A DNA stretch of 32,073 bases from Chthoniobacter flavus (lineage in GTDB: Bacteria; Verrucomicrobiota; Verrucomicrobiia; Chthoniobacterales; JACTMZ01), in NCBI GenBank assembly GCA_945878135.1, contig CAMDUL010000028.1, forward strand, positions 1 through 32,073, read 5' to 3'. How positions within the stretch are numbered: the stretch's first letter is position 1; every line of letters starts with the position of its first letter. A program made the position numbers and the translations under genes. Shown here in pieces: positions 1 to 6,814 of the stretch. The notes under the pieces are model-generated. The model searched no databases and was not told the origin of the DNA. It saw only the letters and a program-made list of their open reading frames with translations.

Positions 1-9
1 GACACAGCA

Positions 10-483
10 TCAAATGTCTTGGTCTTGCTTTCCATAAATTAGCTCCAGCGGGTTAACAATACGCACAGCCTGATATCCCTGCAACAAGTTCACGGCATTG
101 AATCCTGCTTCCCTCTGAACATTGACCAGATGGCGAAAGTTCCAACTGACGAGGTAGTCAAGCTTGGCCACCGTGCAAGTGGCCACGTGGCGCGCATCGT
201 CCGTGTATTTCGGAACAATAACGCCCTTCTCAATGTATTGGGCAGCGAGTTGCTCAACCTCGGAGGTCACCTCGACGAGCGCACCCGCGTCAAAAGTGTC
301 ACGGAACAATTCGCGAACATTCTCCGGCGCGTGGGTCAACTCATCGAGGGTAATCGTGGAACTTTGGAAGCACCACTGTCCCGCCTCCATCTGACGCCAG
401 AGCTCGCGCGTCGGCTCTTTCCACTCGTCGTCGAAGTAGCCGCCGAGGACAGAGGTGTCCAGATAGAGTGTATGAAGTCGCAC
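10..483 (-). CDS. PIN-domain protein (VapC-like ribonuclease)
   Basis: 157-residue protein with the layout of a PIN-domain Mg2+-dependent ribonuclease. The acidic residues expected for the metal site are D9 in LYLDTSVLGGYF near the N-terminus, E48 in TLDEL, and D95/D96 in TDDARHVA, followed by the SWNFRHLV segment (113-120). That last signature is typical of VapC-like PIN proteins. The length is a little above the usual 130-145. The gene lies 48 bp downstream of a RarA/MgsA-C-like gene on the same strand, and no classic VapB/Phd antitoxin is visible next to it, so it is either an orphan toxin or paired with an atypical partner. The surrounding DNA looks less GC-rich than the rest of the window, consistent with transfer. 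Fold assignment is good; the RNA target is unknown. Confidence 0.8.
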   Translation of the reverse strand: MRLHTLYLDTSVLGGYFDDEWKEPTRELWRQMEAGQWCFQSSTITLDELTHAPENVRELFRDTFDAGALVEVTSEVEQLAAQYIEKGVIVPKYTDDARHVATCTVAKLDYLVSWNFRHLVNVQREAGFNAVNLLQGYQAVRIVNPLELIYGKQDQDI

Positions 484-531
484 GATGAAAAATTACCACG
501 GAACCTGGAAAAAGTCCGACACAGTTCTCAG

Positions 532-1128
532 CTACCCAGCAACCAGATGATCGAAGAGCCCTTGCTCCAGCGGCACCAGCGCCGCCTGCTCGGCCTTGAA
601 GAAGTCCGCCTTCGTCTTACCCATCGACTTGCCGCGGCGCGTGTGGCAATCGAAGGCATAGTCAGGAACCGGCACGTATTCCGGCGCGCTGCGTAGTTCA
701 TCAGCGAGCGTGTCCGGATCAATGCCGCGCATTTCGTCGTAAACAAAGTTCTGCAGGTGATCCGCATCACGGCTCTTCTTGGCCGCGCAGAGCAGGATCA
801 CGGCCTTGGAAATAAAGATGCGGCCGCGGGCACGGCGACCAGAGAGGTTTGCATTGATCATCGCGTACGACTCATGCAGCGCCTTGACCTCCTTGGTGAT
901 GATGCCCCAGCAGTCCTCGGCCGACACGGTGAGGAGCCGTTTCCACACATAGTGGCCAAAGCCACTGGCCCACAGCTCCAAGGCCCAGTAACCGGCGTAT
1001 AGAGTTTCCCCGCGCCGGATCGCCTTTTGCATCGCCGAGCTAACCTCGCCGAAATCGTAACCTCTGATCGTTCTAAGTCTCATGCCGTGACCCGTGAGTC
1101 CGAACATGTCTGGTGTGAATGTGTGCAT
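532..1128 (-). CDS. RarA/MgsA C-terminal-domain-like protein
   Basis: 198-residue protein resembling the C-terminal helical region of RarA/MgsA/WRNIP1 AAA+ ATPases. The region around residues 20-75 (YDFGEVSSAMQKAIRRG, then YAGYWALELW and WKRLLTVSAED) matches the RarA pattern of a helix that starts with S-A-hydrophobic-K-S/A-I-R, followed by a YW-L segment and an R-hydrophobic-SAED segment. There is no Walker A or B motif, so the ATPase part is absent. Stand-alone versions of this domain occur in mobile DNA. The start is uncertain: the ATG used sits directly after AAGGGGG with almost no spacing, and Met16 is an alternative. It is divergent from the XRE regulator and upstream of the PIN gene, with which it may be co-transcribed. 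A role in replication or recombination is inference only. Confidence 0.6.
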   Translation of the reverse strand: MHTFTPDMFGLTGHGMRLRTIRGYDFGEVSSAMQKAIRRGETLYAGYWALELWASGFGHYVWKRLLTVSAEDCWGIITKEVKALHESYAMINANLSGRRARGRIFISKAVILLCAAKKSRDADHLQNFVYDEMRGIDPDTLADELRSAPEYVPVPDYAFDCHTRRGKSMGKTKADFFKAEQAALVPLEQGLFDHLVAG

Positions 1129-1234
1129 CCCCCTTGGCCTCTCGCAGGAGTCGCACTGAATCCATCCGTTTTTTGCACCATTTTTCGCATCTCAAAAGGG
1201 TATCGCGTTGAAGGCACCGAACCTAATTCCCTTG

Positions 1235-1252
1235 GGGGTGCATTGAGGGTGC
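1235..1252. promoter_or_regulatory. candidate operator upstream of the XRE regulator
   Basis: GGGTGC occurs at 1236-1241 and again at 1247-1252, one helical turn (11 bp) apart, just before the XRE start codon and inside the 136-bp divergent spacer. A GCACC at about 1214-1218 gives an inverted partner. Autoregulation by the XRE protein is a guess from position only. Confidence 0.25.
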
Positions 1253-1264
1253 GGTCTTGACTCA

Positions 1265-1480
1265 GTGATGCGCGTATCACGTAGTAACGAGATGACGCGG
1301 AAGAGATTCGCCAAGCTGCTCAAGGACTACCGCGAGAGACGCAGGTTCACGCAGGAAGACGCGGCTAAGCACTTGGGCGTTTCCTTACGCACGCTGCAGA
1401 ACTGGGAGATCGCCCGGAACATGCCGAGGGGGTTTGGGCTGCGCGCATTGGTGGCGGCGCTGGAAAAGGGCCGGAAATAG
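1265..1480 (+). CDS. XRE-family HTH transcriptional regulator
   Basis: 71-residue single-domain regulator. Residues 28-48 (FTQEDAAKHLGVSLRTLQNW) form a clear Cro/C1-type helix-turn-helix: Q30 and A33 in the first helix, the G38-V-S turn, and the recognition helix LRTLQNWE. The N-terminal KRFAKLLKDYRERR stretch is a typical first helix. The start is uncertain: GTG at 1265, ATG at 1268 or ATG at 1292 (Met10); no strong Shine-Dalgarno sequence favours any. It is divergent from the RarA-C-like gene and convergent with the initiator tRNA gene. Small XRE proteins of this kind often repress toxin-antitoxin or prophage operons; its target here is not visible. Confidence 0.85.
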   Translation: MMRVSRSNEMTRKRFAKLLKDYRERRRFTQEDAAKHLGVSLRTLQNWEIARNMPRGFGLRALVAALEKGRK

Positions 1481-1591
1481 ACCGCGCAACCTGAAGGGCT
1501 GGAGAAGCGCCAAGTGTAGGCCCGCGAGAGCGGAAAGCCACTTCCCGCGAAGAATGCCTGCAACTCCTTGAGCGCACAAAACTTGCGCACA

Positions 1592-1612
1592 TTTGTCACC
1601 ATTTTGTCACCA
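1592..1612. repeat. TTTGTCACCA direct repeat
   Basis: TTTGTCACCA occurs at 1592-1601 and 1603-1612, in phase with an 11-bp spacing, directly beyond the tRNA terminator. It lies where a tRNA-targeted island would have its edge; a link to integration is unproven. Confidence 0.4.
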
Positions 1613-1614
1613 CC

Positions 1615-1641
1615 ATAAAAAAGGCCCGGAAAATCCGGGCC
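1615..1641 (-). terminator. rho-independent terminator of tRNA-fMet
   Basis: On the minus strand an 8-bp perfect stem (GGCCCGGA/TCCGGGCC, 1623-1641) with a 3-nt loop is followed by six T residues (1617-1622). It starts about 30 nt past the tRNA 3' end. Confidence 0.85.
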
Positions 1642-1672
1642 GCTAAACCTGCTTAAATCGTTGGTAGAGAGT

Positions 1673-1749
<77 letters not shown>

Positions 1750-1760
1750 ATTTGGTCTCA

Positions 1761-1788
1761 ACTCTACCCAAGCCCGCCGCCTTGTCAA
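1761..1788 (-). promoter_or_regulatory. sigma-70-type promoter of tRNA-fMet
   Basis: Minus strand: consensus -35 TTGACA (1783-1788), a 16-bp spacer, and -10 TAGAGT (1761-1766), placing the transcription start about 5 nt before the tRNA 5' end. The TGA stop codon of hpt (1785-1787) lies inside the -35 box. Confidence 0.75.
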
Positions 1789-2363
1789 GCAGACTTCGGC
1801 GCGTATTTGGTGATGGTTTCGTCACTGACCACGCCGATATACGGCAGGTTGCGGAAGCGTTCCATGTAATCGAGGCCGTAACCGACGACGAATTCGTTGG
1901 CGATATCGAAGCCGACGTAATCGGCCTCCAACTCGCGCTGGCGCGGGACGTCTTTGCGCAGCAGCACGCAGATCTTGATGCTCAGCGGACTCGTCTCGGC
2001 CATGAGTTTGTCGCGGATGGCGTGCAGGGTGTGGCCGCTGTCGAGGATGTCATCCAGGATGAGCACATGGCGTCCGTGCACATCGGGCAAATGCAGCTGA
2101 TTGAATTTGACCGTGCCGGTGGTCGAGGCCCCGTGGTAGCTGGAGACGCTGAGGCAATCGAGACGCAGGGGCATCTCGAGGCGGCGCAGCAAATCCGCAC
2201 CGAACATGAGGCTGCCATTGAGGACGGCGACGACGGTGAGGTCTTTGCCGGCGTAGTCGGACGCGATCTGCCCGGCCATCTCGTCGAGCCGGCTCATGAT
2301 GGTCGACTCGTGGAAGAGAATACCGCGGATCTCGCTCCGCATCTCGCCGGCGACGCTGGGCAT
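1785..2363 (-). CDS. hpt: hypoxanthine phosphoribosyltransferase
   Basis: 192-residue purine-salvage enzyme that makes IMP/GMP from hypoxanthine/guanine and PRPP in the cytosol. The PRPP-binding motif is clear at residues 101-113 (LILDDILDSGHTL), with the acidic pair D104-D105. Upstream are the PPi loop region VLNGSLMF (48-54) and the flexible-loop segment VSSYHG (73-78). The C-terminal ADYVGFDIANEFVVGYGLDY segment is the family's purine-binding end. Length is normal for bacterial Hpt (about 175-190). It follows fba by 13 bp on the same strand, so both are probably one transcript. Its stop codon is embedded in the -35 element of the downstream tRNA-fMet promoter. Confidence 0.95.
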   Translation of the reverse strand: MPSVAGEMRSEIRGILFHESTIMSRLDEMAGQIASDYAGKDLTVVAVLNGSLMFGADLLRRLEMPLRLDCLSVSSYHGASTTGTVKFNQLHLPDVHGRHVLILDDILDSGHTLHAIRDKLMAETSPLSIKICVLLRKDVPRQRELEADYVGFDIANEFVVGYGLDYMERFRNLPYIGVVSDETITKYAPKSA

Positions 2364-2376
2364 GGCGCCGGGGGTC

Positions 2377-3330
2377 CTAAAGACCGAGTTCCTTGCGCAC
2401 GTTGGGGAGTTCGCCGGCGGACCCGAGCATCTTGTTCTTGTGCGCGATGAACTTGGCGTATTCCTCGACGAAGATCTTGCCGGGCGGACGGAAGTCGAAC
2501 TCGCCGGGCTTGTTGTGGAAAAACTCGCGATGCACGCGCGTCCAGATGAGGCGTCCGTCGGTGTCGATATTGACCTTGGTCACTCCGAGCCTGGCCGCCG
2601 GGAGGTATTCGTTTTCATCGACGCCGCGCGCGCTCTCGTCGAGTTGCCCGCCGGCGGCGTTGATGCGTTTGACCTCGTCCTGCGGGACGCTGGAGCTGCC
2701 GTGCATGACAAGCGGGAAGCCGGGGAGGAGTTGCTGGATTTCCTCGAGCACGTCGAAGTGGAGGCTTTGCTGGCCCTTGAACTTGTAGGCACCGTGGCTC
2801 GTGCCGATGGCGCAGGCCAGGGAGTCGCATCCGGTGCGGACAACAAATTCTTTGGCTTCGGCCGGATTGGTCAGGCAGGCGTGGCCCTCGTCGACGTGGA
2901 TGTCTTCCTCCACCCCGCCGAGCATACCGAGTTCGGCTTCGACGCTGAGACCTTTGGCGTGGGCGCGGTCGACGACGCGCTTGGTGATGGCTACGTTCTC
3001 GTCGAAAGGCGCGTGGCTGGCATCAATCATGACCGAGCTGTAGAAACCCGAGTCGATGCAGTCGTAGCAGGTTTCCTCGTCGCCGTGGTCGAGGTGCACG
3101 GCGAAGACGGCCTCCGGATACATGGTGTCGGCCGTGCGGATGAGGGCTTCAAGCATGCGCTTGTCGGCGTATTTGCGCGCGCCTTTGGAAAGCTGGATGA
3201 TGAACGGCGCTTGGCTGTCGATGCAGCCTTGGAACAAACCGAGGGTTTGCTCCATGTTGTTGATGTTGTAGGCGCCGACCGCGTATTTGCCGTAGGCGAT
3301 TTTGAAGAGTTGAGCTGTCGTGACGATCAT
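2377..3330 (-). CDS. fba: class II fructose-bisphosphate aldolase
   Basis: 317-residue zinc-dependent aldolase of glycolysis/gluconeogenesis, interconverting fructose-1,6-bisphosphate with glyceraldehyde-3-phosphate and dihydroxyacetone phosphate. Visible signatures: HLDHG (79-83) with metal ligand H82 and catalytic D81, MIDASH (101-106), E133 in VEAELG, metal ligands H179 (GTSHG) and H210 (VMHGSSS), and the phosphate-binding NIDTD segment (254-258). Length and motif spacing fit the roughly 310-residue class IIB branch that also includes tagatose-bisphosphate aldolases; substrate cannot be separated by eye, but a glycolytic role is more likely. No strong Shine-Dalgarno sequence precedes the ATG. 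Downstream hpt is 13 bp away; the upstream secreted OB-fold gene ends 63 bp before. Confidence 0.93.
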   Translation of the reverse strand: MIVTTAQLFKIAYGKYAVGAYNINNMEQTLGLFQGCIDSQAPFIIQLSKGARKYADKRMLEALIRTADTMYPEAVFAVHLDHGDEETCYDCIDSGFYSSVMIDASHAPFDENVAITKRVVDRAHAKGLSVEAELGMLGGVEEDIHVDEGHACLTNPAEAKEFVVRTGCDSLACAIGTSHGAYKFKGQQSLHFDVLEEIQQLLPGFPLVMHGSSSVPQDEVKRINAAGGQLDESARGVDENEYLPAARLGVTKVNIDTDGRLIWTRVHREFFHNKPGEFDFRPPGKIFVEEYAKFIAHKNKMLGSAGELPNVRKELGL

Positions 3331-3370
3331 ACGAAAGAGTCATTCAAGCGGCCCGCGCCGCCCCCGGCAA

Positions 3371-3393
3371 GAAAAAGCCCGCGGTGGAACCGC
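3371..3393 (-). terminator. weak candidate terminator after the OB-fold gene
   Basis: Directly after the stop codon, on the minus strand, GCGGT/ACCGC (5-bp stem, 3-nt loop) is followed by GGGC and then TTTTTC. The stem is short, so it may only attenuate transcription into fba. Confidence 0.3.
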
Positions 3394-3873
3394 TCAACGC
3401 GCCGCGGCCGGCAGCAGGCGGGCGTGGCGGATCACAATATCGCCGGCCTCGAAGCCGAAGAACGATCCGCTGACCACGACATCTTGGCCGGTCTGGACGA
3501 AGGGCGCTGACCCGGTGACATTGCCGGTCGTGTCCGTGGTCCGCATGAGCACCTCGCTGTTGTCGCCCGGCACATAGAGTTGCTGGTTGGGCTGCAGGTC
3601 TTCGGTTTCGAAGAGGCACTTCACATCGGGACCGGGGCCGTCGGCGGAGGAGAGCGTGACGGCCACGGCCGGAGCGCTCTCTGTGGTCATGTCTCCCTGG
3701 GCGATCGCCGAGACCGGTCCGGTCACCGTGATCATGCTGCCTTGGTATTTGGCCTGCGCCGCGGCGGCGTCCTCCGAAAATTCGGTGGCGAGCGTTTTCC
3801 AGTCGATCGGGGCCTCTTGGGCCGCGGCACCGACGGTAAGCGAGAGAAGAACAAGCAGGATGGAGGTTTTCAT
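3394..3873 (-). CDS. secreted OB-fold (tRNA_anti-like) protein
   Basis: 159-residue exported protein. The N-terminus MKTSILLVLLSLTVGAAAQ is a signal peptide with cleavage expected near residue 19. The mature part resembles the tRNA_anti-like OB-fold family of small periplasmic proteins: a helix with A-A-A-KYQG (about 37-44), then the strand MITVTGPVSAI, and a late VVVSGSFFGFEAGDIVIRHARLL. These families usually have an N-A-A-K-YxGK entry motif followed by a V-x-G strand, as here. Function is unknown; envelope location is inferred. The start was chosen at the ATG beginning the signal peptide, with GAGG about 12 nt upstream. It is divergent from the OmpH/Skp-like gene across 85 bp and precedes fba on the same strand. 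Confidence 0.7.
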   Translation of the reverse strand: MKTSILLVLLSLTVGAAAQEAPIDWKTLATEFSEDAAAAQAKYQGSMITVTGPVSAIAQGDMTTESAPAVAVTLSSADGPGPDVKCLFETEDLQPNQQLYVPGDNSEVLMRTTDTTGNVTGSAPFVQTGQDVVVSGSFFGFEAGDIVIRHARLLPAAAR

Positions 3874-3958
3874 GACGGGCGTATCCTCGCCCTTTCGCCC
3901 GGTGTTGGCAACATCCGAGGGCATTGATCGCCGGGCCGGTTTGTGCGAGGCAAGAGCG

Positions 3959-4483
3959 ATGCGCCTGCTTGCCGCCGCCCTCTTGTTCGTCCCGCTGGCC
4001 CCCATCCCGGCGTCCGCCCAGGGGGCGCCGCGAATCGCGGTGGTGGACCTGACAGCCGTCTTCGAGGCGCATCCGCGCACCGCGGCGGCCACCGCGGAAC
4101 TGACCAGGATGCGCGATGCGGCGCGCAAAAAGTTCCGGGCGGAATCCGCCGAACTCAAAAACACCCTGCAACGCCACCAGGAATTGCTGCGCGACGGCCG
4201 GCGGGAAGAGGCTGCGGCGGAGTTGGAGAAAGCGAATACCCTCGAGCGCTCCATCGCCGAGTTGGGCACGACCAACCAGCGCAACATCGAGGAGCAATTC
4301 CGCCGCGCCAAAGCGGAGATCATGGAAGACATCCGGCGCGTGGTGCGCGAGTTCAACGCGCAGCAGGGTTACGCCCTCGTGTTCGACAGTTCCTCGTCCT
4401 CATCGAACGGCCTGCCCCAGGTGCTCGACGCTCCCGGTGCGGAGGACATCACCGCCGAGATCACCGCGCGCTTGAAGCCATGA
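3959..4483 (+). CDS. OmpH/Skp-family periplasmic chaperone
   Basis: 174-residue exported protein with a signal peptide (residues 1-20, cleavage after ASA) followed by the Skp signature RIAVVDLTAVFEAHP (25-39), where a strand leads into a long helical arm. Residues about 40-135 are strongly charged and predicted coiled coil, as in the tentacles of the Skp trimer, and the C-terminal part (YALVFDSSSSSSNG) returns to the beta body. Length fits the family (about 160-190). Skp-like proteins escort unfolded outer-membrane proteins through the periplasm. Its stop overlaps the start of the NamZ-like gene by 4 bp (ATGA), so the two are translationally coupled. It is not next to bamA or lpxD, where skp is often found. 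Confidence 0.85.
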   Translation: MRLLAAALLFVPLAPIPASAQGAPRIAVVDLTAVFEAHPRTAAATAELTRMRDAARKKFRAESAELKNTLQRHQELLRDGRREEAAAELEKANTLERSIAELGTTNQRNIEEQFRRAKAEIMEDIRRVVREFNAQQGYALVFDSSSSSSNGLPQVLDAPGAEDITAEITARLKP

Positions 4484-5580
4484 GCCGCGTGGTCCTGCCC
4501 GTCGACCGCCTGCCCGCTCTTTGGCCGGCGCGCCTGCACGGACGCCGCACCGGCGCGCTGCTCCACGCCGCCTCGGTGACGTCCGACCTGCGGCCCACGC
4601 TGTCCGTGCTCGAGGAAATGAACGCAGCCGGCGCGATCAAATTGGCCGCTTTGTTCGGTCCGCAGCACGGCTTCGAGACCACCACACAGGACAACATGAT
4701 CGAGTGGCGCGGCTACCGTCATCCGCGCCTCGGCATCCCGGTGCACAGCCTCTACGGCGAGCACCGCGAACCGACCGACGCCATGCTTGACGGGTTGGAG
4801 GTTTTGTTCATCGACCTGGTCGATGTGGGGGCGCGTTATTACACCTTCATCTGGACCATGCTCCTCTGCCTGCAGGCCGCGGCGCGGCGCGGCATCACCG
4901 TGGTGGTGGCCGACCGACCGAATCCTCTCAACGGCACGGAGACCGAGGGTCGTCCGCAGCAAGACGATCATCTGTCCTTCGTCGGGCTCCACCCCCTCCC
5001 CGTGCGGCACGGCAAGACCATCGGCGAGCTGGCCGGGCTTTTCCGGGCGGAGCGTGTGCCGGACGCGGATCTCGTGGTGCTCCCGCTCGAGGGGTGGAAC
5101 CGCGCGCATTATCATGAGGAGACGGGACTCCCGTGGGTCATGCCCTCGCCCAACATGCCGACGCCCGACACGGCCGTGGTCTATCCGGGCATGTGCCTGC
5201 TGGAGGGCACAAACCTTTCGGAGGGCCGCGGCACGACGCGACCTTTCGAGTTGTTCGGTGCGCCGTGGGTCGAAGGACACCGGTTGGTCTCCGCACTCCA
5301 AGCCCTGCGCCTGCCCGGCGTGCATTTCCGCGAAGCGGCCTTCGAGCCGGGGTTCCAGAAACACGCGGGACAAATCTGCCGCGGGGCGCAGTTGCACGTG
5401 ACGGACCGCGGTTCGTTCCGCCCGTTGCGCACCGGATTGGAAATCCTCCGCACGGTCCGGGATCTTTACCCCGGCCAGTTTGCCTGGAAGCAGCCGCCCT
5501 ACGAATACGAAGAGAAAAAGCTGGCCATCGAGATCCTCTGCGGGCGGCCGCTGGAAAGAATTTTCGATGAAACGCTCTGA
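4480..5580 (+). CDS. DUF1343 / NamZ-like exo-beta-N-acetylmuramidase
   Basis: 366-residue protein of the DUF1343 family, whose characterised member NamZ removes terminal MurNAc from peptidoglycan fragments. Family blocks in order: GPQHGFE (60-66), SLYGEHREPT (90-99), DLVDVGARYYTF (112-123), DRPNPLNG (145-152), LPVRHGKTIGELA (173-185), a PSPNMPT block, and TNLSEGRGTTRPFE. No signal peptide is visible on this start, so it may be cytosolic or start elsewhere. The C-terminus stops soon after AIEILCGRPLERIFD, where relatives usually continue into one more helix, so it is slightly short. It overlaps the previous gene by 4 bp and the next by 14 bp. The neighbourhood (Skp-like, 3D-domain) supports a cell-wall turnover role. 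Confidence 0.88.
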   Translation: MSRVVLPVDRLPALWPARLHGRRTGALLHAASVTSDLRPTLSVLEEMNAAGAIKLAALFGPQHGFETTTQDNMIEWRGYRHPRLGIPVHSLYGEHREPTDAMLDGLEVLFIDLVDVGARYYTFIWTMLLCLQAAARRGITVVVADRPNPLNGTETEGRPQQDDHLSFVGLHPLPVRHGKTIGELAGLFRAERVPDADLVVLPLEGWNRAHYHEETGLPWVMPSPNMPTPDTAVVYPGMCLLEGTNLSEGRGTTRPFELFGAPWVEGHRLVSALQALRLPGVHFREAAFEPGFQKHAGQICRGAQLHVTDRGSFRPLRTGLEILRTVRDLYPGQFAWKQPPYEYEEKKLAIEILCGRPLERIFDETL

Positions 5581-6316
5581 CCGGACCGGCCTCGTCTTGG
5601 CCGCACTGCTGGCCGTATCCGCGCCGGCCGCGGCCAAAGTGACGTGGCAGGAACTGATCAACGCACCGCTGCCCGTGACGGGCATGCTGCAAAAGCCGGA
5701 AGAATTCGCGGACATTGTCCCGCGCCCGGCCGTGCCGGCGGAAGGACTGCGTTTTTTCACGGACGTGATGCGCGACCTTTATGACACTTGCGCGGAGCCC
5801 CCGGATTCGCATTATTTTTTCTGCACGGTCTACTACACGCCGTTGGAGACGGGGTTCGCGGCCGAGCGAGGGTTCGACCTGACGCCGGCGGTGATGAAGG
5901 GAGCGGGCGGACGGAAATTCGCCGCGGACTTCATCCGCGCCACGGTGATGGAAGGCTTCGCCCGGCTGGCCGAACCGGTTTCCGGCAAGCCCTACCTCGC
6001 CTACAACGGGCGTTTCCACGCGCGCATCCTCGGCAACCGCGGCAACGAACTGGTCCCGCGCGAGAGCATCGCGGTGAACACGAAAAACCGGCTGGTGCCG
6101 TCCGGCCGCAAGGTCTGGGTGCTCGACCCGGAGGTCTACAACCAGTTCGGCGCGGCGCTTTACCGGGTGGACGACACGGGTGGCGGCCTTTTCCGCAACC
6201 AGATCGATCTTTACTGGGGCGAGGACGACCCGCGCGGGCCGGGCTCGGGCGTGGCCCGCGCGGCTTCCTGCGACTTGTCGGTGAAATGGATCGTGCCCGT
6301 GCTCACGGTGCCGTAA
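5567..6316 (+). CDS. exported 3D-domain (double-psi barrel) protein
   Basis: 249-residue protein with a signal peptide (MKRSDRTGLVLAALLAVSAPAAA, residues 1-23). The C-terminal half carries the 3D (Asp-Asp-Asp) signature of the MltA/RlpA-like double-psi beta-barrel: VDDTGGG (201-207), NQIDLYWGEDD (211-221), with D202/D203, D214 and D220/D221 as the acidic triad. Residues 88-97 (VYYTPLETGF) are the first barrel strand, like the YYTPE entry seen in MltA-type lytic transglycosylases. Such proteins cut glycan strands. Together with the upstream NamZ-like gene, which it overlaps by 14 bp, this suggests muropeptide release followed by MurNAc trimming. The start is the ATG inside the end of the NamZ-like gene, chosen because it begins the signal peptide. 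Confidence 0.78.
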   Translation: MKRSDRTGLVLAALLAVSAPAAAKVTWQELINAPLPVTGMLQKPEEFADIVPRPAVPAEGLRFFTDVMRDLYDTCAEPPDSHYFFCTVYYTPLETGFAAERGFDLTPAVMKGAGGRKFAADFIRATVMEGFARLAEPVSGKPYLAYNGRFHARILGNRGNELVPRESIAVNTKNRLVPSGRKVWVLDPEVYNQFGAALYRVDDTGGGLFRNQIDLYWGEDDPRGPGSGVARAASCDLSVKWIVPVLTVP

Positions 6317-6328
6317 AGAGCTATCCGC

Positions 6329-6808
6329 ATGGGCGACTTGCTGGTCAAATTGTATGCCTTGCCGGATCCCGCGCCTTCGCTGGCGCGCATCCGCGCGGCC
6401 GGCTATGACATCCGGCGCCCGTTGCCGCCCGACCGCCGCGCGGTGGTGCGCTGGGTCGAGACACATTTCGGCGAGCGCTGGGCCGGCGAGGCGGAGACGG
6501 CCTTTTCCCGCGGGCCGGTGGCGTGCCATCTGGCGGTGGACTCCGCGGGCGGCATCTGCGGTTTCGCCTGCCATGATGTGACTTTCCGCGGATTTTTCGG
6601 TCCGGCCGGCGTGGCGGCGGAAGCACGCGGCCGGGGCCTCGGCACGGCCCTGCTCCTGCGCGCGTTGCACAGCCTCGGCGCGGCGGGCTATGCCTACGCG
6701 ATCATCGGCGGTTCGGGCGACGATGCGTTTTATGTCAAGGCCACGGGAGCGGCGCCGATCGCCGATTCGACGCCCGGACCTTACGGAATCTGGGGCGCGC
6801 AGACTTAG
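6329..6808 (+). CDS. GNAT-family N-acetyltransferase
   Basis: 159-residue GNAT protein using acetyl-CoA. Motif A is visible at 94-107, with the pyrophosphate loop R100-G-R-G-L-G followed by the TALLLRALHSLGAAG helix. The C-terminal part (YAIIGGSGDDAFYVKATGA) is the usual motif B strand and helix. The substrate cannot be told. It is the last gene of the plus-strand envelope cluster, 12 bp after the 3D-domain gene, and its stop is only 6 bp from the convergent end of the exonuclease gene, with no obvious terminator in between. Confidence 0.85.
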   Translation: MGDLLVKLYALPDPAPSLARIRAAGYDIRRPLPPDRRAVVRWVETHFGERWAGEAETAFSRGPVACHLAVDSAGGICGFACHDVTFRGFFGPAGVAAEARGRGLGTALLLRALHSLGAAGYAYAIIGGSGDDAFYVKATGAAPIADSTPGPYGIWGAQT

Positions 6809-6814
6809 CGCGCC

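Noticed and set aside
1327-1602. 91-codon minus-strand frame between the XRE gene and the tRNA, possibly an integrase remnant
   Set aside because: It has no integrase motif and overlaps the XRE gene antisense; only its last 120 bp lie outside a recognised gene.
2296-3510. Long plus-strand open frame opposite fba
   Set aside because: It is the antisense shadow of a well-motifed aldolase gene; high GC at third positions keeps the opposite strand open.
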